A DNA stretch of 46,977 bases from Chloroflexota bacterium (lineage in GTDB: Bacteria; Chloroflexota; Anaerolineae; J102). Below, piece by piece: positions 16,587 to 25,244 of this stretch (within the stretch, counting starts at the first letter, position 1; each line of letters opens with the position of its first letter). The position numbers and the translations under genes are program-made. Location of the stretch: contig JAADII010000166.1 in assembly GCA_013151415.1 (NCBI GenBank), positions 1 to 46,977 of the forward strand, given 5' to 3'. Below the pieces are notes generated by a model. The model was given only the letters and a program-made list of their open reading frames with translations, ran no database searches and was not told the origin of the DNA.

Positions 16587-17615
16587 ATGACCCAACGTCT
16601 CCCCTTTCGTGTTGGCCCTGGTGAATTTCACACCGACGAAGCCCGCCTGGCCGAGGCGGTGCGACGTTATCATGAGGGCAAGGGACTGATCGGCGGCGAT
16701 CCGAAACGACGACCCCATCGTCCGCCGCTGCCGCCCGAACCCGCGCCCGCCTTTCGTTTATTCGGCTCCAGCGCCGAACATCTCGAGCGCCTCGAGGCGT
16801 TTCTCGCCGCCGCGCCTCTCGAGGTGGAAATCGGCAGTGGCGGCGGCGAATTCATTTTAGATTGGGCCGCGCGGCATCCCGAGCGCCATTTCTTGGCTTT
16901 TGAGGTGAAATGGAAAGCCATGCGCCGCATCGTCGAGCGCGCGCAGCGTTTAGGACTGACGAACTTATGGGTCTCGGATGACGACGCGCGTTACGATCTG
17001 CCGCGGCTGCTTTGGCCCGCCAGCGTGGAGGTTTTTCACATCCTCTTCCCTGATCCGTGGTGGAAGCCCAAACACCAGCCGCGACGCATTTTTGTTCCAC
17101 CTTTTTTGGATGTGCTGGCCATTTTGCTGAAGCCAGGCGGCGTTTTGCGCGTGGCCACCGATGTGCCAGGCTATGCCGATTATATCCGCGATCTGGTGGA
17201 AAACCACCCCGATTTCCAGACGCATAATCCGGCTTTGGCCGCGCGCTTTGCATCGGCCGCGGCCACCGCGCGCCAGGCGTTTTGCGATGAAATCGACCGG
17301 CCCTACGCGTATTTCTATTTTCAAAAAAGTCCGACCGCGGGCTTGCCCGCTCCGATACGCATGAAAATCGCTTGCGCTGACCAACGTAGACCAAAGGAGA
17401 CCAAGATAGACGATGGACCTTTTGGTCTATGTTGGTCCTATGGTCTATGTTGGTCTGGCCGCTCATCACGACATGACCCGTCCGACCAACCTCGAACTTT
17501 GGACGCTATTTACAAAGCAGAGATCCCGAGCCCCGCGCCGCCGACGCCGATGAAAATGACAATGAGGCGACAGGACGAGGAGCTCATGAATGATCCCTCA
17601 TCGTCCATCGAATGA
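16587..17615 (+). CDS. trmB: tRNA (guanine46-N7)-methyltransferase
   Basis: 342 residues from the ATG at 16587 (MTQRLPFRV). The frame is open from 16497 but that leader has no similarity. The Rossmann SAM site is VEIGSGGGEFILDWAARHPE, followed by FLAFEVKWKAMRRIVERA and the TrmB signature FHILFPDPWWKPKHQPRRI, then LKPGGVLRVATDVPGYADYI. TrmB makes m7G at position 46 of tRNAs. The family fold ends near residue 265 (YAYFYFQKSP). The last 75 or so residues are odd: they are read through a GGTCTATGTTGGTC repeat hairpin and a dispersed repeat core, so they look like read-through of repeat DNA instead of an evolved domain. Usual TrmB length is 210-260. Confidence 0.92.
   Translation: MTQRLPFRVGPGEFHTDEARLAEAVRRYHEGKGLIGGDPKRRPHRPPLPPEPAPAFRLFGSSAEHLERLEAFLAAAPLEVEIGSGGGEFILDWAARHPERHFLAFEVKWKAMRRIVERAQRLGLTNLWVSDDDARYDLPRLLWPASVEVFHILFPDPWWKPKHQPRRIFVPPFLDVLAILLKPGGVLRVATDVPGYADYIRDLVENHPDFQTHNPALAARFASAAATARQAFCDEIDRPYAYFYFQKSPTAGLPAPIRMKIACADQRRPKETKIDDGPFGLCWSYGLCWSGRSSRHDPSDQPRTLDAIYKAEIPSPAPPTPMKMTMRRQDEELMNDPSSSIE
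17379..17457. repeat. GGTCTATGTTGGTC repeat cluster with hairpin
   Basis: GACCAACGTAGACCAAAGG near 17379-17398 is inverted against CCTTTTGGTCTATGTTGGTC near 17419-17438, and GGTCTATGTTGGTC is repeated in tandem just after it. It lies inside the 3' part of the trmB frame. Related words (GGTCTACATTGGTCTATC) occur near 36460-36480, also at a gene 3' end next to the same core repeat. Confidence 0.6.
17483..17508 (-). repeat. Dispersed repeat core, copy 2
   Basis: A 26-base word whose minus-strand form starts TAGCGTCCAAAGTTCGAGG. It matches 36401-36426 at 23 of 26 positions and the minus strand of 13268-13293 at 22 of 26. Reading from the core, the GGTCTA cluster lies downstream within about 50 bases, as it does in copy 3. 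Confidence 0.65.
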
Positions 17616-17684
17616 CGCATGGGCAAACCATGCCCACAAAGGCCTTGGTTTCAAGAAACTTTCATTATTTAGGAGGACATTCCC

Positions 17685-18074
17685 ATGACCCGCACCATCA
17701 TCCACACCGACGACGCGCCCGCAGCCGTCGGGCCTTATTCGCAGGCCGTCCGCTCGGGCAACCTTGTCTTTACAGCCGGGCAAATTGGCCTCGACCCGGC
17801 CACAGGCGAACTGCGAGAGGGCCTGGAAGCCCAAACCGAACAAGTGTTGAGCAACCTGAAGGCCGTCTTACGCGCGGCGGGCGCGGATATGGATCGCATT
17901 GTAAAAACCACCATCTATCTCACCGATATGGCCGACTTCGCCACCGTCAACGGCATTTACGCCCGCCACTTCGAAGATGCGCCCCCGGCTCGTTCGACCG
18001 TGGCCGTCGCCGCGCTGCCCCTGGGCGCTCTGGTGGAAATCGAGGCCGTCGCCGCGCTCGAAGAAGCGACATAG
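17685..18074 (+). CDS. ridA: RidA family enamine/imine deaminase
   Basis: 129 residues, the canonical length. GGAGGA lies 8 bases before the ATG. Family motifs: [41 protein letters not shown]-like [14 protein letters not shown], and the active-site Arg in [21 protein letters not shown] with the distal Glu. RidA hydrolyses reactive 2-aminoacrylate and related imines made by PLP enzymes, releasing ammonia. It lies between trmB and rpsA on the same strand, with a separate promoter before rpsA. The residues needed for deaminase activity appear intact. Confidence 0.95.
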   Translation: MTRTIIHTDDAPAAVGPYSQAVRSGNLVFTAGQIGLDPATGELREGLEAQTEQVLSNLKAVLRAAGADMDRIVKTTIYLTDMADFATVNGIYARHFEDAPPARSTVAVAALPLGALVEIEAVAALEEAT

Positions 18075-18125
18075 CCCAAGACGATGGGGGTTGAGTCACC
18101 GGACGGTTTGTGGTAACTGGTCGTT

Positions 18126-18154
18126 TTGCCTTTTACTGAACAGCACGGTATACT
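18126..18154 (+). promoter_or_regulatory. Sigma70-type promoter of rpsA
   Basis: TTGCCT (18126-18131) and TATACT (18149-18154) with a 17-base spacer. It lies 39 bases before the rpsA start and after the ridA stop. Both hexamers are close to consensus and the spacing is ideal. Confidence 0.65.
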
Positions 18155-18192
18155 TAACCCATAATCAACTGGAGGAGAAGGCACTCATCCTT

Positions 18193-19686
18193 ATGAACAA
18201 TCTAGAACAAACTACCGAATCTCTCTACCAGGAGGTAAACCCGGCGCTGTTCAACGGCGACCTTGAGGGAGCGGCCCCCGACGAGAACGAAGTTCATCCC
18301 ATGGAGCAACTTCTCTCTGAAAACGAATTCACTTTCAGGGAGTTCGAGGTCGGGGAGATGATCGAAGGCGTTATCGTCGGCGTCACCAACAACGAAGTCT
18401 TGGTGGACATCGGATCCAAATCGGAAGGCGTCATTCCTGCGCGGGATTTGGATCGGGTCGATGAAGAAAACCGCGCCAAGTTGCAAGTCGGCAACACGGT
18501 CATCGTTCAGGTGGTCCGGCCCGAGAGTCGCGACGGCAACGCCATCCTCTCTTTCTCGCGAGCGCTCCAAGAATACGATTGGAAGCGCGCCGAGGAATTG
18601 CTGGAATCGCAAGAGATTTTCGAAGGCGAGGTCAGCGGCTACAACAAGGGAGGCGTCATCGTCTATTTGGGCAAAGCCCGCGGTTTTGTGCCTGCGTCCC
18701 AATTGGTGAGCGACGAGGGTCGCAAATCGGGCGATCAAGAAGATCGTTTCAGCTCGATGGTGGGCAAAAAGCTCTGGCTGAAAGTGATCGAACTTGATCG
18801 CAGCCGCAACCGGCTGATTCTTTCCGAGCGCCAGGCCGAGCGCGAACGACGCCGCATTCAGAAAGAACAGCTGCTCAACAGCCTTCAGGTGGGCGAAGTG
18901 CGCACCGGGCGCATTCGTAGCATCGCCTCTTTTGGCGCGTTCGTCGATCTGGGCGGAGCGGACGGGCTCATTCATTTGTCTGAGCTTTCGTGGAAGCGCG
19001 TCACCGATCCCACCGAAGTGGTGCAGGTTGGCGATGAAGTCGAGGTGAAGGTCATTAGCGTCGATCGCGAACGGCGACGCATTGGCCTTAGTTTGCGTCA
19101 ATTGCAACCCGAACCTTGGAGCGTTGTTCATGAGAACTACGCCATTGGTCAGTTGGTGGAGGCGGAGATCACTCGACTCACCAGTTTTGGCGCTTTTGCA
19201 CGCGTGGACGGCATGATCGAGGGCCTTATCCACGTGAGCGAGCTATCAGACAAACGCGTGAGCCATCCCAAAGAGGTGGTGCGCGAGGGTCAGAAGCTCA
19301 CGTTGCGCATCATCAAGATCGAGCCGGAAAAACGGCGCATGGGCCTTAGCCTGAAACGCGTGGCCGAGGAGGAATACGCCACGGTGACCTGGGCGCCCGA
19401 AGAGGAAGAGGAGACCGAGCCGACTGCTATGGCTGTGGCCATGGCCGAGGCCGAGGAAACCGCCGCCCTGGAACAGGCGCAAGCGTCGTCCACTGAAGTA
19501 GAGGAAGAAGAAATCGAGGAGCCAGCCTCTGAAAGCGAGAGCGATGCAGCAATGGTTGCAGAAGCCGAAGTGGAAGCGGAAGCCGAAACCGCGACCGAGC
19601 CGGCGGCCGAGGTCGAATCCGCGACCGAAGTTGAGGTCGAGGCCGAACCGGCGGCTGAGGCTGAAGTCGAAGTGGTTGCAGGCTAA
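18193..19686 (+). CDS. rpsA: 30S ribosomal protein S1-like protein, four S1 domains and acidic tail
   Basis: 497 residues from the ATG at 18193; GGAGGAGAAGG lies upstream with unusually long spacing (about 11 bases from its last G). The frame is open back into ridA but that part is not similar to anything sensible. Four S1 OB-folds follow: about 50-125 ([21 protein letters not shown]), 135-215 ([16 protein letters not shown]), 230-310 ([19 protein letters not shown]) and 315-395 ([22 protein letters not shown]). The last 95 residues are almost all Glu, Ala, Val, Thr and Ser, strongly acidic and probably disordered. S1 binds mRNA on the 30S subunit. E. coli S1 has six repeats; four-repeat forms are common elsewhere. 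A strong terminator follows. Confidence 0.9.
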   Translation: MNNLEQTTESLYQEVNPALFNGDLEGAAPDENEVHPMEQLLSENEFTFREFEVGEMIEGVIVGVTNNEVLVDIGSKSEGVIPARDLDRVDEENRAKLQVGNTVIVQVVRPESRDGNAILSFSRALQEYDWKRAEELLESQEIFEGEVSGYNKGGVIVYLGKARGFVPASQLVSDEGRKSGDQEDRFSSMVGKKLWLKVIELDRSRNRLILSERQAERERRRIQKEQLLNSLQVGEVRTGRIRSIASFGAFVDLGGADGLIHLSELSWKRVTDPTEVVQVGDEVEVKVISVDRERRRIGLSLRQLQPEPWSVVHENYAIGQLVEAEITRLTSFGAFARVDGMIEGLIHVSELSDKRVSHPKEVVREGQKLTLRIIKIEPEKRRMGLSLKRVAEEEYATVTWAPEEEEETEPTAMAVAMAEAEETAALEQAQASSTEVEEEEIEEPASESESDAAMVAEAEVEAEAETATEPAAEVESATEVEVEAEPAAEAEVEVVAG

Positions 19687-19739
19687 AAGCGACCCGCCAT
19701 TCGCGTCATCGAATCAACGTTTTTGATCGAGTACGGCAA

Positions 19740-19786
19740 AGGGGCTGCTCCTCGTTTTCCGAGGAGATCAGCCCCTGTTTTATTTT
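19740..19786 (+). terminator. Intrinsic terminator after rpsA
   Basis: AGGGGCTGCTCCTCG (19740-19754) pairs with CGAGGAGATCAGCCCCT (19760-19776) with a two-base bulge, around a TTTTC loop. It is followed by GTTTTATTTT (19777-19786). It lies about 53 bases past the rpsA stop. Confidence 0.92.
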
Positions 19787-19910
19787 CGAGATCGCGTCGG
19801 CCTATGCTCTGAGCGCCAAAAATCGCTCGCTTTTTCGCCAATGCGCCAGCCCCTTTAAGTAGCACGCGCGATAGGAGTTTGGAAGGCATGCTTGCCCACC
19901 GGAGTAAGCG

Positions 19911-19941
19911 TTACTGGTAAAGCCCGCATCTCTGGTATAAT
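19911..19941 (+). promoter_or_regulatory. Candidate clpC promoter
   Basis: Perfect -10 TATAAT at 19936-19941 with an upstream TGG that makes an extended -10. The -35 is weak (TTACTG, spacer 19). GTAAGCGTTAC and TTACTGGTAA, small overlapping inverted words at 19904-19920, cover the -35 region and could be a regulator site. I see no CIRCE element and no CtsR-type heptamer repeat. Confidence 0.5.
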
Positions 19942-19979
19942 AGTAACCGTCATTCTTTCTCTACAAATCGAGGATAACT

Positions 19980-22478
19980 ATGTCAGATAAATTTGACCGG
20001 TTCACGAAGAAAGCGCGTCGAGTGTTGCAACTGGCACAAGAGGAAGCGCAACGCCTGAATCACAACTACATCGGCACCGAGCATCTGCTGCTTGGGCTGG
20101 TGAGAGAAGAGCATGGCGTGGCTTCCAAGGTGCTTCTTGAGTTGGGGGTGGATCCCGCTCAGGTGATCCGGGCGGTGGAGCGCACAGTGGGCCGCGGGGA
20201 GCGACCGCCATTTGGCAAACCCACGCTTGCCCCGCGCACCAAACGGGTGATCGAATTGGCCGTGGATGAAGCGCGGCTGATGGGGCATCACTATATTGGC
20301 ACCGAGCACCTGCTTTTGGGCCTGGTGCGCGAAGGCGAGGGCATTGCGGTCAATGTGCTGCGCGGCCTCGGCGTCAGCCTCGATCGGGTGCGCACCCAAA
20401 CCGCGCGCTCCATTCTTCAAGCCCAGCGCGAACCCGCGGGCGGCAAACGCCGGGAAAGCAATACGCCCTTGGTGGATCAACTGGGCATGGACCTGACCGC
20501 GCGCGCGGCCGAAGGCAAGTTGGATCCGGTCATTGGACGCGAAACCGAGATCGAACGCGTCATTCAGATCATGTCTCGCCGCACCAAGAACAACCCCGCG
20601 CTGATTGGCGAGCCGGGCGTGGGCAAAACGGCCATTGTCGAGGGGTTGGCCCAGCGCATTGTCATGGGCGATGTGCCAGAACCGCTGCTCAACAAACGCT
20701 TGCTCATGTTGGATGTGGGATCGCTGGTCGCGGGGACCATGTATCGCGGGCAATTCGAAGAGCGGTTGAAAAAAGTGATCGAGGAGATCACCAAATCCGG
20801 CTCTATTTTGTTCATCGATGAAGTGCACATGTTGGTGGGCGCGGGCGCGGCCGGAAGCAGCGTAGACGCGGCCAACATCCTCAAGCCCGCACTCAGTCGT
20901 GGCGAGATTCAAGTCATAGGCGCCACCACGTTAGACGAATATCGCAAATACATTGAAAGCGACGCCGCGCTCGAGCGCCGGTTCCAGCCCGTTTTTGTGG
21001 AAGAGCCTAGCGTCGAAGACACCATCGAGATCCTGCGCGGCATCCGTTACAAATACGAAGAGCATCATCGCTTGCATATCAGCGACGAGGCGCTGGAGGC
21101 GGCCGCGCATTATGCCGCGCGCTATGTGCCCGACCGATTCATGCCTGATAAAGCCATTGATCTAATCGATGAGGCCGCCAGTCGCGTGCGCATGTACAAA
21201 ACGCCACTGGCCGCAAGCCTACGCGCCACCTTCCGCGACCTGAAAGCGCTGCAACGCGAAAAAGAGGAGGCGTTGGCGCAACAACGTTATGATCACGCCA
21301 TTGATCTACGATATCGCGAGGTCGAGCTGCAAACCAAACTAGAGCAAATGCGCGCCAGTTGGGACACAGTGGAGCGTCCCGTGGTCCAACCCGAAGACAT
21401 CGCCGAAGTGGTGGCCATGTGGACGGGCATTCCTGTGATGCGCATCGCGGGCGAAGAAAGCGAACGCCTGCTGAAAATGGAGGGTTATTTGCAAGAGCGG
21501 GTCGTGGGTCAGGAAGAACCGGTGAAAGCCATATCCAAAGCAGTGCGACGCGCGCGCGCCGGTCTGAAAGACCCAAAACGCCCCATCGGCGTTTATATCT
21601 TCCTTGGCCCCACCGGCGTCGGCAAAACGTATCTGGCCAAAAACCTGGCCGAATTCCTGTTTGGCTCACAGGACGCGCTGATCAAGATCGACATGTCCGA
21701 ATTTATGGAACGGCATAACGTGAGCCGCTTGGTGGGCGCGCCTCCGGGATATGTGGGATACGATGAAGGCGGGCAGCTCACCGAGGCTGTGCGCCGCAGA
21801 CCTTATAGCGTGATCTTGCTGGATGAGATCGAGAAGGCCCATCCTGAAGTCTTCAACATCCTGCTTCAGATCATGGAGGACGGGCATCTCACCGACGCCA
21901 AGGGTCGTCGCGTCGATTTTCGCAATACGATTATGATCATGACCTCCAATGTGGGCGCTTCGCTCATACGTCATGGCGGTCGTCTGGGCTTCGCGATCAC
22001 CGATGAGGAAAAACAGAGGGAAGGGGAGTACGAAGATATGAAGAAGCGGGTGATGGAGGCGTTGCAACGCACCTTCCGCCCCGAATTCATCAACCGCCTG
22101 GATGGCATCATGGTGTTCCACGCGCTGGATAAGGAGTCTATCACCCAAATCGTAGACCTGGAGCTTCAGCGGGTGTACAATCAGTTGGTCGAGCACGAGA
22201 TCACGCTGGAGCTGGATGATTCAGCTCGCGAGTTCCTGGCCGATATTGGTTACGATCCCAAATTTGGCGCGCGGCCGCTACGCCGAGCCATTCAGGAGCA
22301 TGTGGACGATCCTTTGAGCGAAGGCTTGTTGGCGGGTCGATTTAAGCCGGGCGATAAGATACGCGCCTGGCGCGAGAAAGACGAACGAGAGCTGCGCTTC
22401 GAGGTGGTCTCTCGCATGGAGGAATTCAGCGAAGAAGAGCGTCGCGAGAGCCGCGCCCTGGAAGCCATCCTCGGTTAG
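19980..22478 (+). CDS. clpC: ClpC-type AAA+ unfoldase subunit of Clp protease
   Basis: 832 residues, normal for ClpC. Two Clp_N repeats (about 5-145, each with [14 protein letters not shown]), first AAA module with Walker A GEPGVGKT and Walker [10 protein letters not shown], a middle region with a UVR-like coiled coil ([20 protein letters not shown]), and the second AAA module with [27 protein letters not shown], and a C-terminal D2-small domain. It unfolds substrates and feeds ClpP. GAGGATA precedes the ATG at 19980. radA follows after 13 bases, the same clpC-radA pairing seen in Firmicutes, but ctsR, mcsA and mcsB are missing here. Confidence 0.96.
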   Translation: MSDKFDRFTKKARRVLQLAQEEAQRLNHNYIGTEHLLLGLVREEHGVASKVLLELGVDPAQVIRAVERTVGRGERPPFGKPTLAPRTKRVIELAVDEARLMGHHYIGTEHLLLGLVREGEGIAVNVLRGLGVSLDRVRTQTARSILQAQREPAGGKRRESNTPLVDQLGMDLTARAAEGKLDPVIGRETEIERVIQIMSRRTKNNPALIGEPGVGKTAIVEGLAQRIVMGDVPEPLLNKRLLMLDVGSLVAGTMYRGQFEERLKKVIEEITKSGSILFIDEVHMLVGAGAAGSSVDAANILKPALSRGEIQVIGATTLDEYRKYIESDAALERRFQPVFVEEPSVEDTIEILRGIRYKYEEHHRLHISDEALEAAAHYAARYVPDRFMPDKAIDLIDEAASRVRMYKTPLAASLRATFRDLKALQREKEEALAQQRYDHAIDLRYREVELQTKLEQMRASWDTVERPVVQPEDIAEVVAMWTGIPVMRIAGEESERLLKMEGYLQERVVGQEEPVKAISKAVRRARAGLKDPKRPIGVYIFLGPTGVGKTYLAKNLAEFLFGSQDALIKIDMSEFMERHNVSRLVGAPPGYVGYDEGGQLTEAVRRRPYSVILLDEIEKAHPEVFNILLQIMEDGHLTDAKGRRVDFRNTIMIMTSNVGASLIRHGGRLGFAITDEEKQREGEYEDMKKRVMEALQRTFRPEFINRLDGIMVFHALDKESITQIVDLELQRVYNQLVEHEITLELDDSAREFLADIGYDPKFGARPLRRAIQEHVDDPLSEGLLAGRFKPGDKIRAWREKDERELRFEVVSRMEEFSEEERRESRALEAILG

Positions 22479-22491
22479 AAACCAAATCTGC

Positions 22492-23874
22492 ATGCCGGCG
22501 AAACAGCGCACCCGGTTCATCTGCCAGAACTGTGGTCACCTCCAACCGAAATGGTCGGGCCGATGTCCAAAGTGCGGGGAATGGAACACATTGGTCGAGC
22601 AGGTGGAGCCGCGCGCATCCAGAGCGGCGCGGGCGGGCTTGTTGTCTGAGACCGTGGTCGAGCCAACGCCGCTGCCCGCCGTGGCCGCCGAAGGACAGAA
22701 GCGCATCCCACTGGCTATGGGCGAATTTGCGCGCGTGCTCGGGGGCGGCATCGTGCCGGGAAGCGGGGTGCTCGTTAGCGGAGACCCCGGCATCGGCAAA
22801 AGCACGTTGTTATTGCAAATGGCCGCGGCCGTGGCCGAAACAGGGCGCCGCGTGCTTTATGTTAGCGGCGAGGAATCGGCCCAGCAGGTGAAGCGCCGCG
22901 CCGATCGCTTGGGCATGCAACATGAAAATTTCTACTTGTTGGCCGATGTCAATCTAGAAAACATCCTGGCGCAGACCCAGCGGCTGCAGCCGGGGCTCTT
23001 GGTGGTGGATTCCATTCAGGCCGTATCGCTGGACGCGCTGCCCAATAGCGCGGGCAGCGTGACTCAGGTGCGCGAGTGCGCGGCTCTGCTGCTGCGCCTG
23101 GCCAAGACCGAAAATATACCCCTTTTCCTGGTCGGGCATGTGACCAAAGAAGGCTCCATTGCCGGGCCGAGGGTGTTGGAGCACATGGTGGACGCGGTGC
23201 TCTATTTGGAAGGAGATAGCTTCCATAGCTACCGTTTGCTGCGCTCTATCAAGAATCGTTTTGGTTCGACCAATGAGGTGGGCGTGTTTGAGATGAGCGG
23301 CCGCGGCCTGAGCGAGGTGGCGAATCCTTCAGAAATGTTTTTGGCCGAACGCTTGCCCCAGGCCGCGGGCAGCGCCATTGCCGCGCCCATGGAGGGCACG
23401 CGCCCTCTGCTGGTGGAGATCCAGGCCCTGGCCTCCACCAGCTCCTTCGCACAACCGCGACGCACGGCCAACGGCGTGGATTTCAATCGACTTCTACTCA
23501 TCACCGCGGTGTTGAGCAAGCGGGTGGGGATCAGGTTGTCGGATCAGGACGTGTTTGTCAATGTCATTGGCGGATTGAGAATATCAGAGCCCGCCATCGA
23601 CCTGCCCGTGGCCCTGGCCATCGCCTCCAGCGTGCGCAACAAGCCCGTGGCCGCAGACCTGGTGGCCATTGGCGAAGTGGGCCTGAGCGGCGAGCTGCGT
23701 TCGGTGGGACAATTGCCGCGCCGGCTGAAAGAGGCGCAAAAACTGGGGTTTAAGCGCGCGATAACGCCGCGTCTCTCGAAACGACGCGGCGCTTTGGAGG
23801 GCATGCCCGAGGATATGGAGTTGATTCAGACGCGTTCGCTGGCCCAGGCCATCGAGGCCGCGCTCACTCCTTAA
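22492..23874 (+). CDS. radA: DNA repair protein RadA
   Basis: 460 residues, the normal length. N-terminal zinc finger with two CxxC pairs (CQNCG, CPKCG) at about 10-30; RecA-like ATPase with Walker A GDPGIGKST and SGEES; the RadA-specific KNRFG motif in SIKNRFGSTNEVG; and a Lon-like C-terminal domain (about 300-455). RadA is a RecA-like branch-migration helicase that processes recombination intermediates. It starts 13 bases after clpC. Its stop codon overlaps the 3' end of the convergent permease gene by 11 bases. Confidence 0.96.
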   Translation: MPAKQRTRFICQNCGHLQPKWSGRCPKCGEWNTLVEQVEPRASRAARAGLLSETVVEPTPLPAVAAEGQKRIPLAMGEFARVLGGGIVPGSGVLVSGDPGIGKSTLLLQMAAAVAETGRRVLYVSGEESAQQVKRRADRLGMQHENFYLLADVNLENILAQTQRLQPGLLVVDSIQAVSLDALPNSAGSVTQVRECAALLLRLAKTENIPLFLVGHVTKEGSIAGPRVLEHMVDAVLYLEGDSFHSYRLLRSIKNRFGSTNEVGVFEMSGRGLSEVANPSEMFLAERLPQAAGSAIAAPMEGTRPLLVEIQALASTSSFAQPRRTANGVDFNRLLLITAVLSKRVGIRLSDQDVFVNVIGGLRISEPAIDLPVALAIASSVRNKPVAADLVAIGEVGLSGELRSVGQLPRRLKEAQKLGFKRAITPRLSKRRGALEGMPEDMELIQTRSLAQAIEAALTP

Positions 23875-25153
23875 CGTAAGGCTGGCCATCGGCGGCCGGC
23901 GGAATGGTGCGTCCAACGACACCGGCCAACACGATCATGGTGACCACATAGGGCGTAATGAGTAGAAATTCGCTGGGGATGGGAACCTGGGCCTGCCCCA
24001 AAACCTGCAATTTAGCCTGAAGCGCATCGGAAAAGCCGAAGATGAGCGAGGCCGCGTACGCGCCTAGGGGCGTCCAGCGCCCAAAAATCATGGCCGCCAA
24101 ACCAATAAAACCCTTGCCCGCAGTGAGCAATTCATCGAAGCGCCCCACCGAGCCAATGGTGAAATAAGAGCCGCCCACGCCAGCAACCATGCCGCCAATG
24201 ATCACGTTGATATAGCGAACCTTGAACACGTTGATGCCCAACGTATCGGCAGCACGCGGGTGCTCGCCCACGGCGCGAGTGCGCAAACCCCAACGCGTGT
24301 ACCACAACATGAAGTGAATGAGAATGACCGAAGCAAAAAGCAAATAAACCACCATGTTCTGGTTGAAAAACACGGGGCCGATTAGCGGGATCTGCGAAAG
24401 GCCGGGAATGGCGATCTTGGGCAAGACGCCGCCGCTATTGAGCTCGGGAATGGGCTGCAAATAGCGCTGGCTGATAAAGCTGGTGATGCCGATGGAAAAA
24501 ATATTGATGGCCACGCCGGCAATGATCTGATCCACCAAAAAACGAATGGCCAGCACGGCCAGCACAAGGCCCAACACGCCTCCGACGAGCATTGCCGCGG
24601 CCAGACCGATATATTTATTGCCGGTGAGACTGGACCCCACCACGGCCAGCATGGCGCCGGCCAACATCTGTCCTTCGATGGCGATATTGATGACGCCCGA
24701 ACGTTCACACATGACGCCGCTAAGAGCGGCAAAACCAATGGGGGTGGCCGCGGCGACCGTGAAAGTGAAAATGCCCAACAAACTGATGGATTTGCCGCGC
24801 GTGGCCCACACCAAAAATGCGGCCACAAAGAAAAGCAGCACCACGCCTAAAGCCAGATTCACCCGCTCGAAACGGCGCACCATCTGATAAACGCCCAACG
24901 CGGCGACCAACAAACCAAGAATGATCAAGGTGGTGCGACTGGGCAGTTTGAGCGGAGGAATCTCCACGATTTTTTGCTTGGTGGCGGGATTAAGCTTAAA
25001 GGTGCTCACCAGCTCTGCGTTGGTGTTCAATACAAAGAGAAAGAAAATGGCGGCGGCCACACCCAGAAAGAAGAGGCCGTAAATCATCGCCCTTCTTCGT
25101 TCTTTCTGTTCGGCCAACGAAATGGTGGATGACGTGGCTGTGATTGCAGTCAT
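23864..25153 (-). CDS. ABC transporter permease, nucleoside (BMP) type, second subunit
   Basis: 429 residues with about ten membrane helices; a member of the inner-membrane permease family used by ribose and nucleoside ABC importers. Typical stretches are ALSGVMCERSGVINIAIEGQ, RTRAVGEHPRAADTLGINV and the loop GGMVAGVGGSY. Before the family core lies an N-terminal extension of about 130 residues with extra hydrophobic segments and LFLGVAAAIFFLFVL. It is the distal gene of the nucleoside operon, 91 bases after the first permease. Together the two permeases form the channel for the BMP system. The 3' end overlaps radA by 11 bases, tail to tail. Confidence 0.9.
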   Translation of the reverse strand: MTAITATSSTISLAEQKERRRAMIYGLFFLGVAAAIFFLFVLNTNAELVSTFKLNPATKQKIVEIPPLKLPSRTTLIILGLLVAALGVYQMVRRFERVNLALGVVLLFFVAAFLVWATRGKSISLLGIFTFTVAAATPIGFAALSGVMCERSGVINIAIEGQMLAGAMLAVVGSSLTGNKYIGLAAAMLVGGVLGLVLAVLAIRFLVDQIIAGVAINIFSIGITSFISQRYLQPIPELNSGGVLPKIAIPGLSQIPLIGPVFFNQNMVVYLLFASVILIHFMLWYTRWGLRTRAVGEHPRAADTLGINVFKVRYINVIIGGMVAGVGGSYFTIGSVGRFDELLTAGKGFIGLAAMIFGRWTPLGAYAASLIFGFSDALQAKLQVLGQAQVPIPSEFLLITPYVVTMIVLAGVVGRTIPPAADGQPYVKE

Positions 25154-25244
25154 GGCGATCCTTGGATGCGAGAAGAGGATTGTTGCGTATTGGTACTACG
25201 TTCTGCGCTGTGCGTACATTGCTACGACAGTGGAGAGATGCGCA

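Noticed and set aside
17977-18192. In-frame upstream extension of the rpsA frame into ridA
   Set aside because: It overlaps the end of ridA in another frame, is Arg/Pro/Trp-rich, and a promoter lies at 18126-18154, so the S1 protein starts at 18193.
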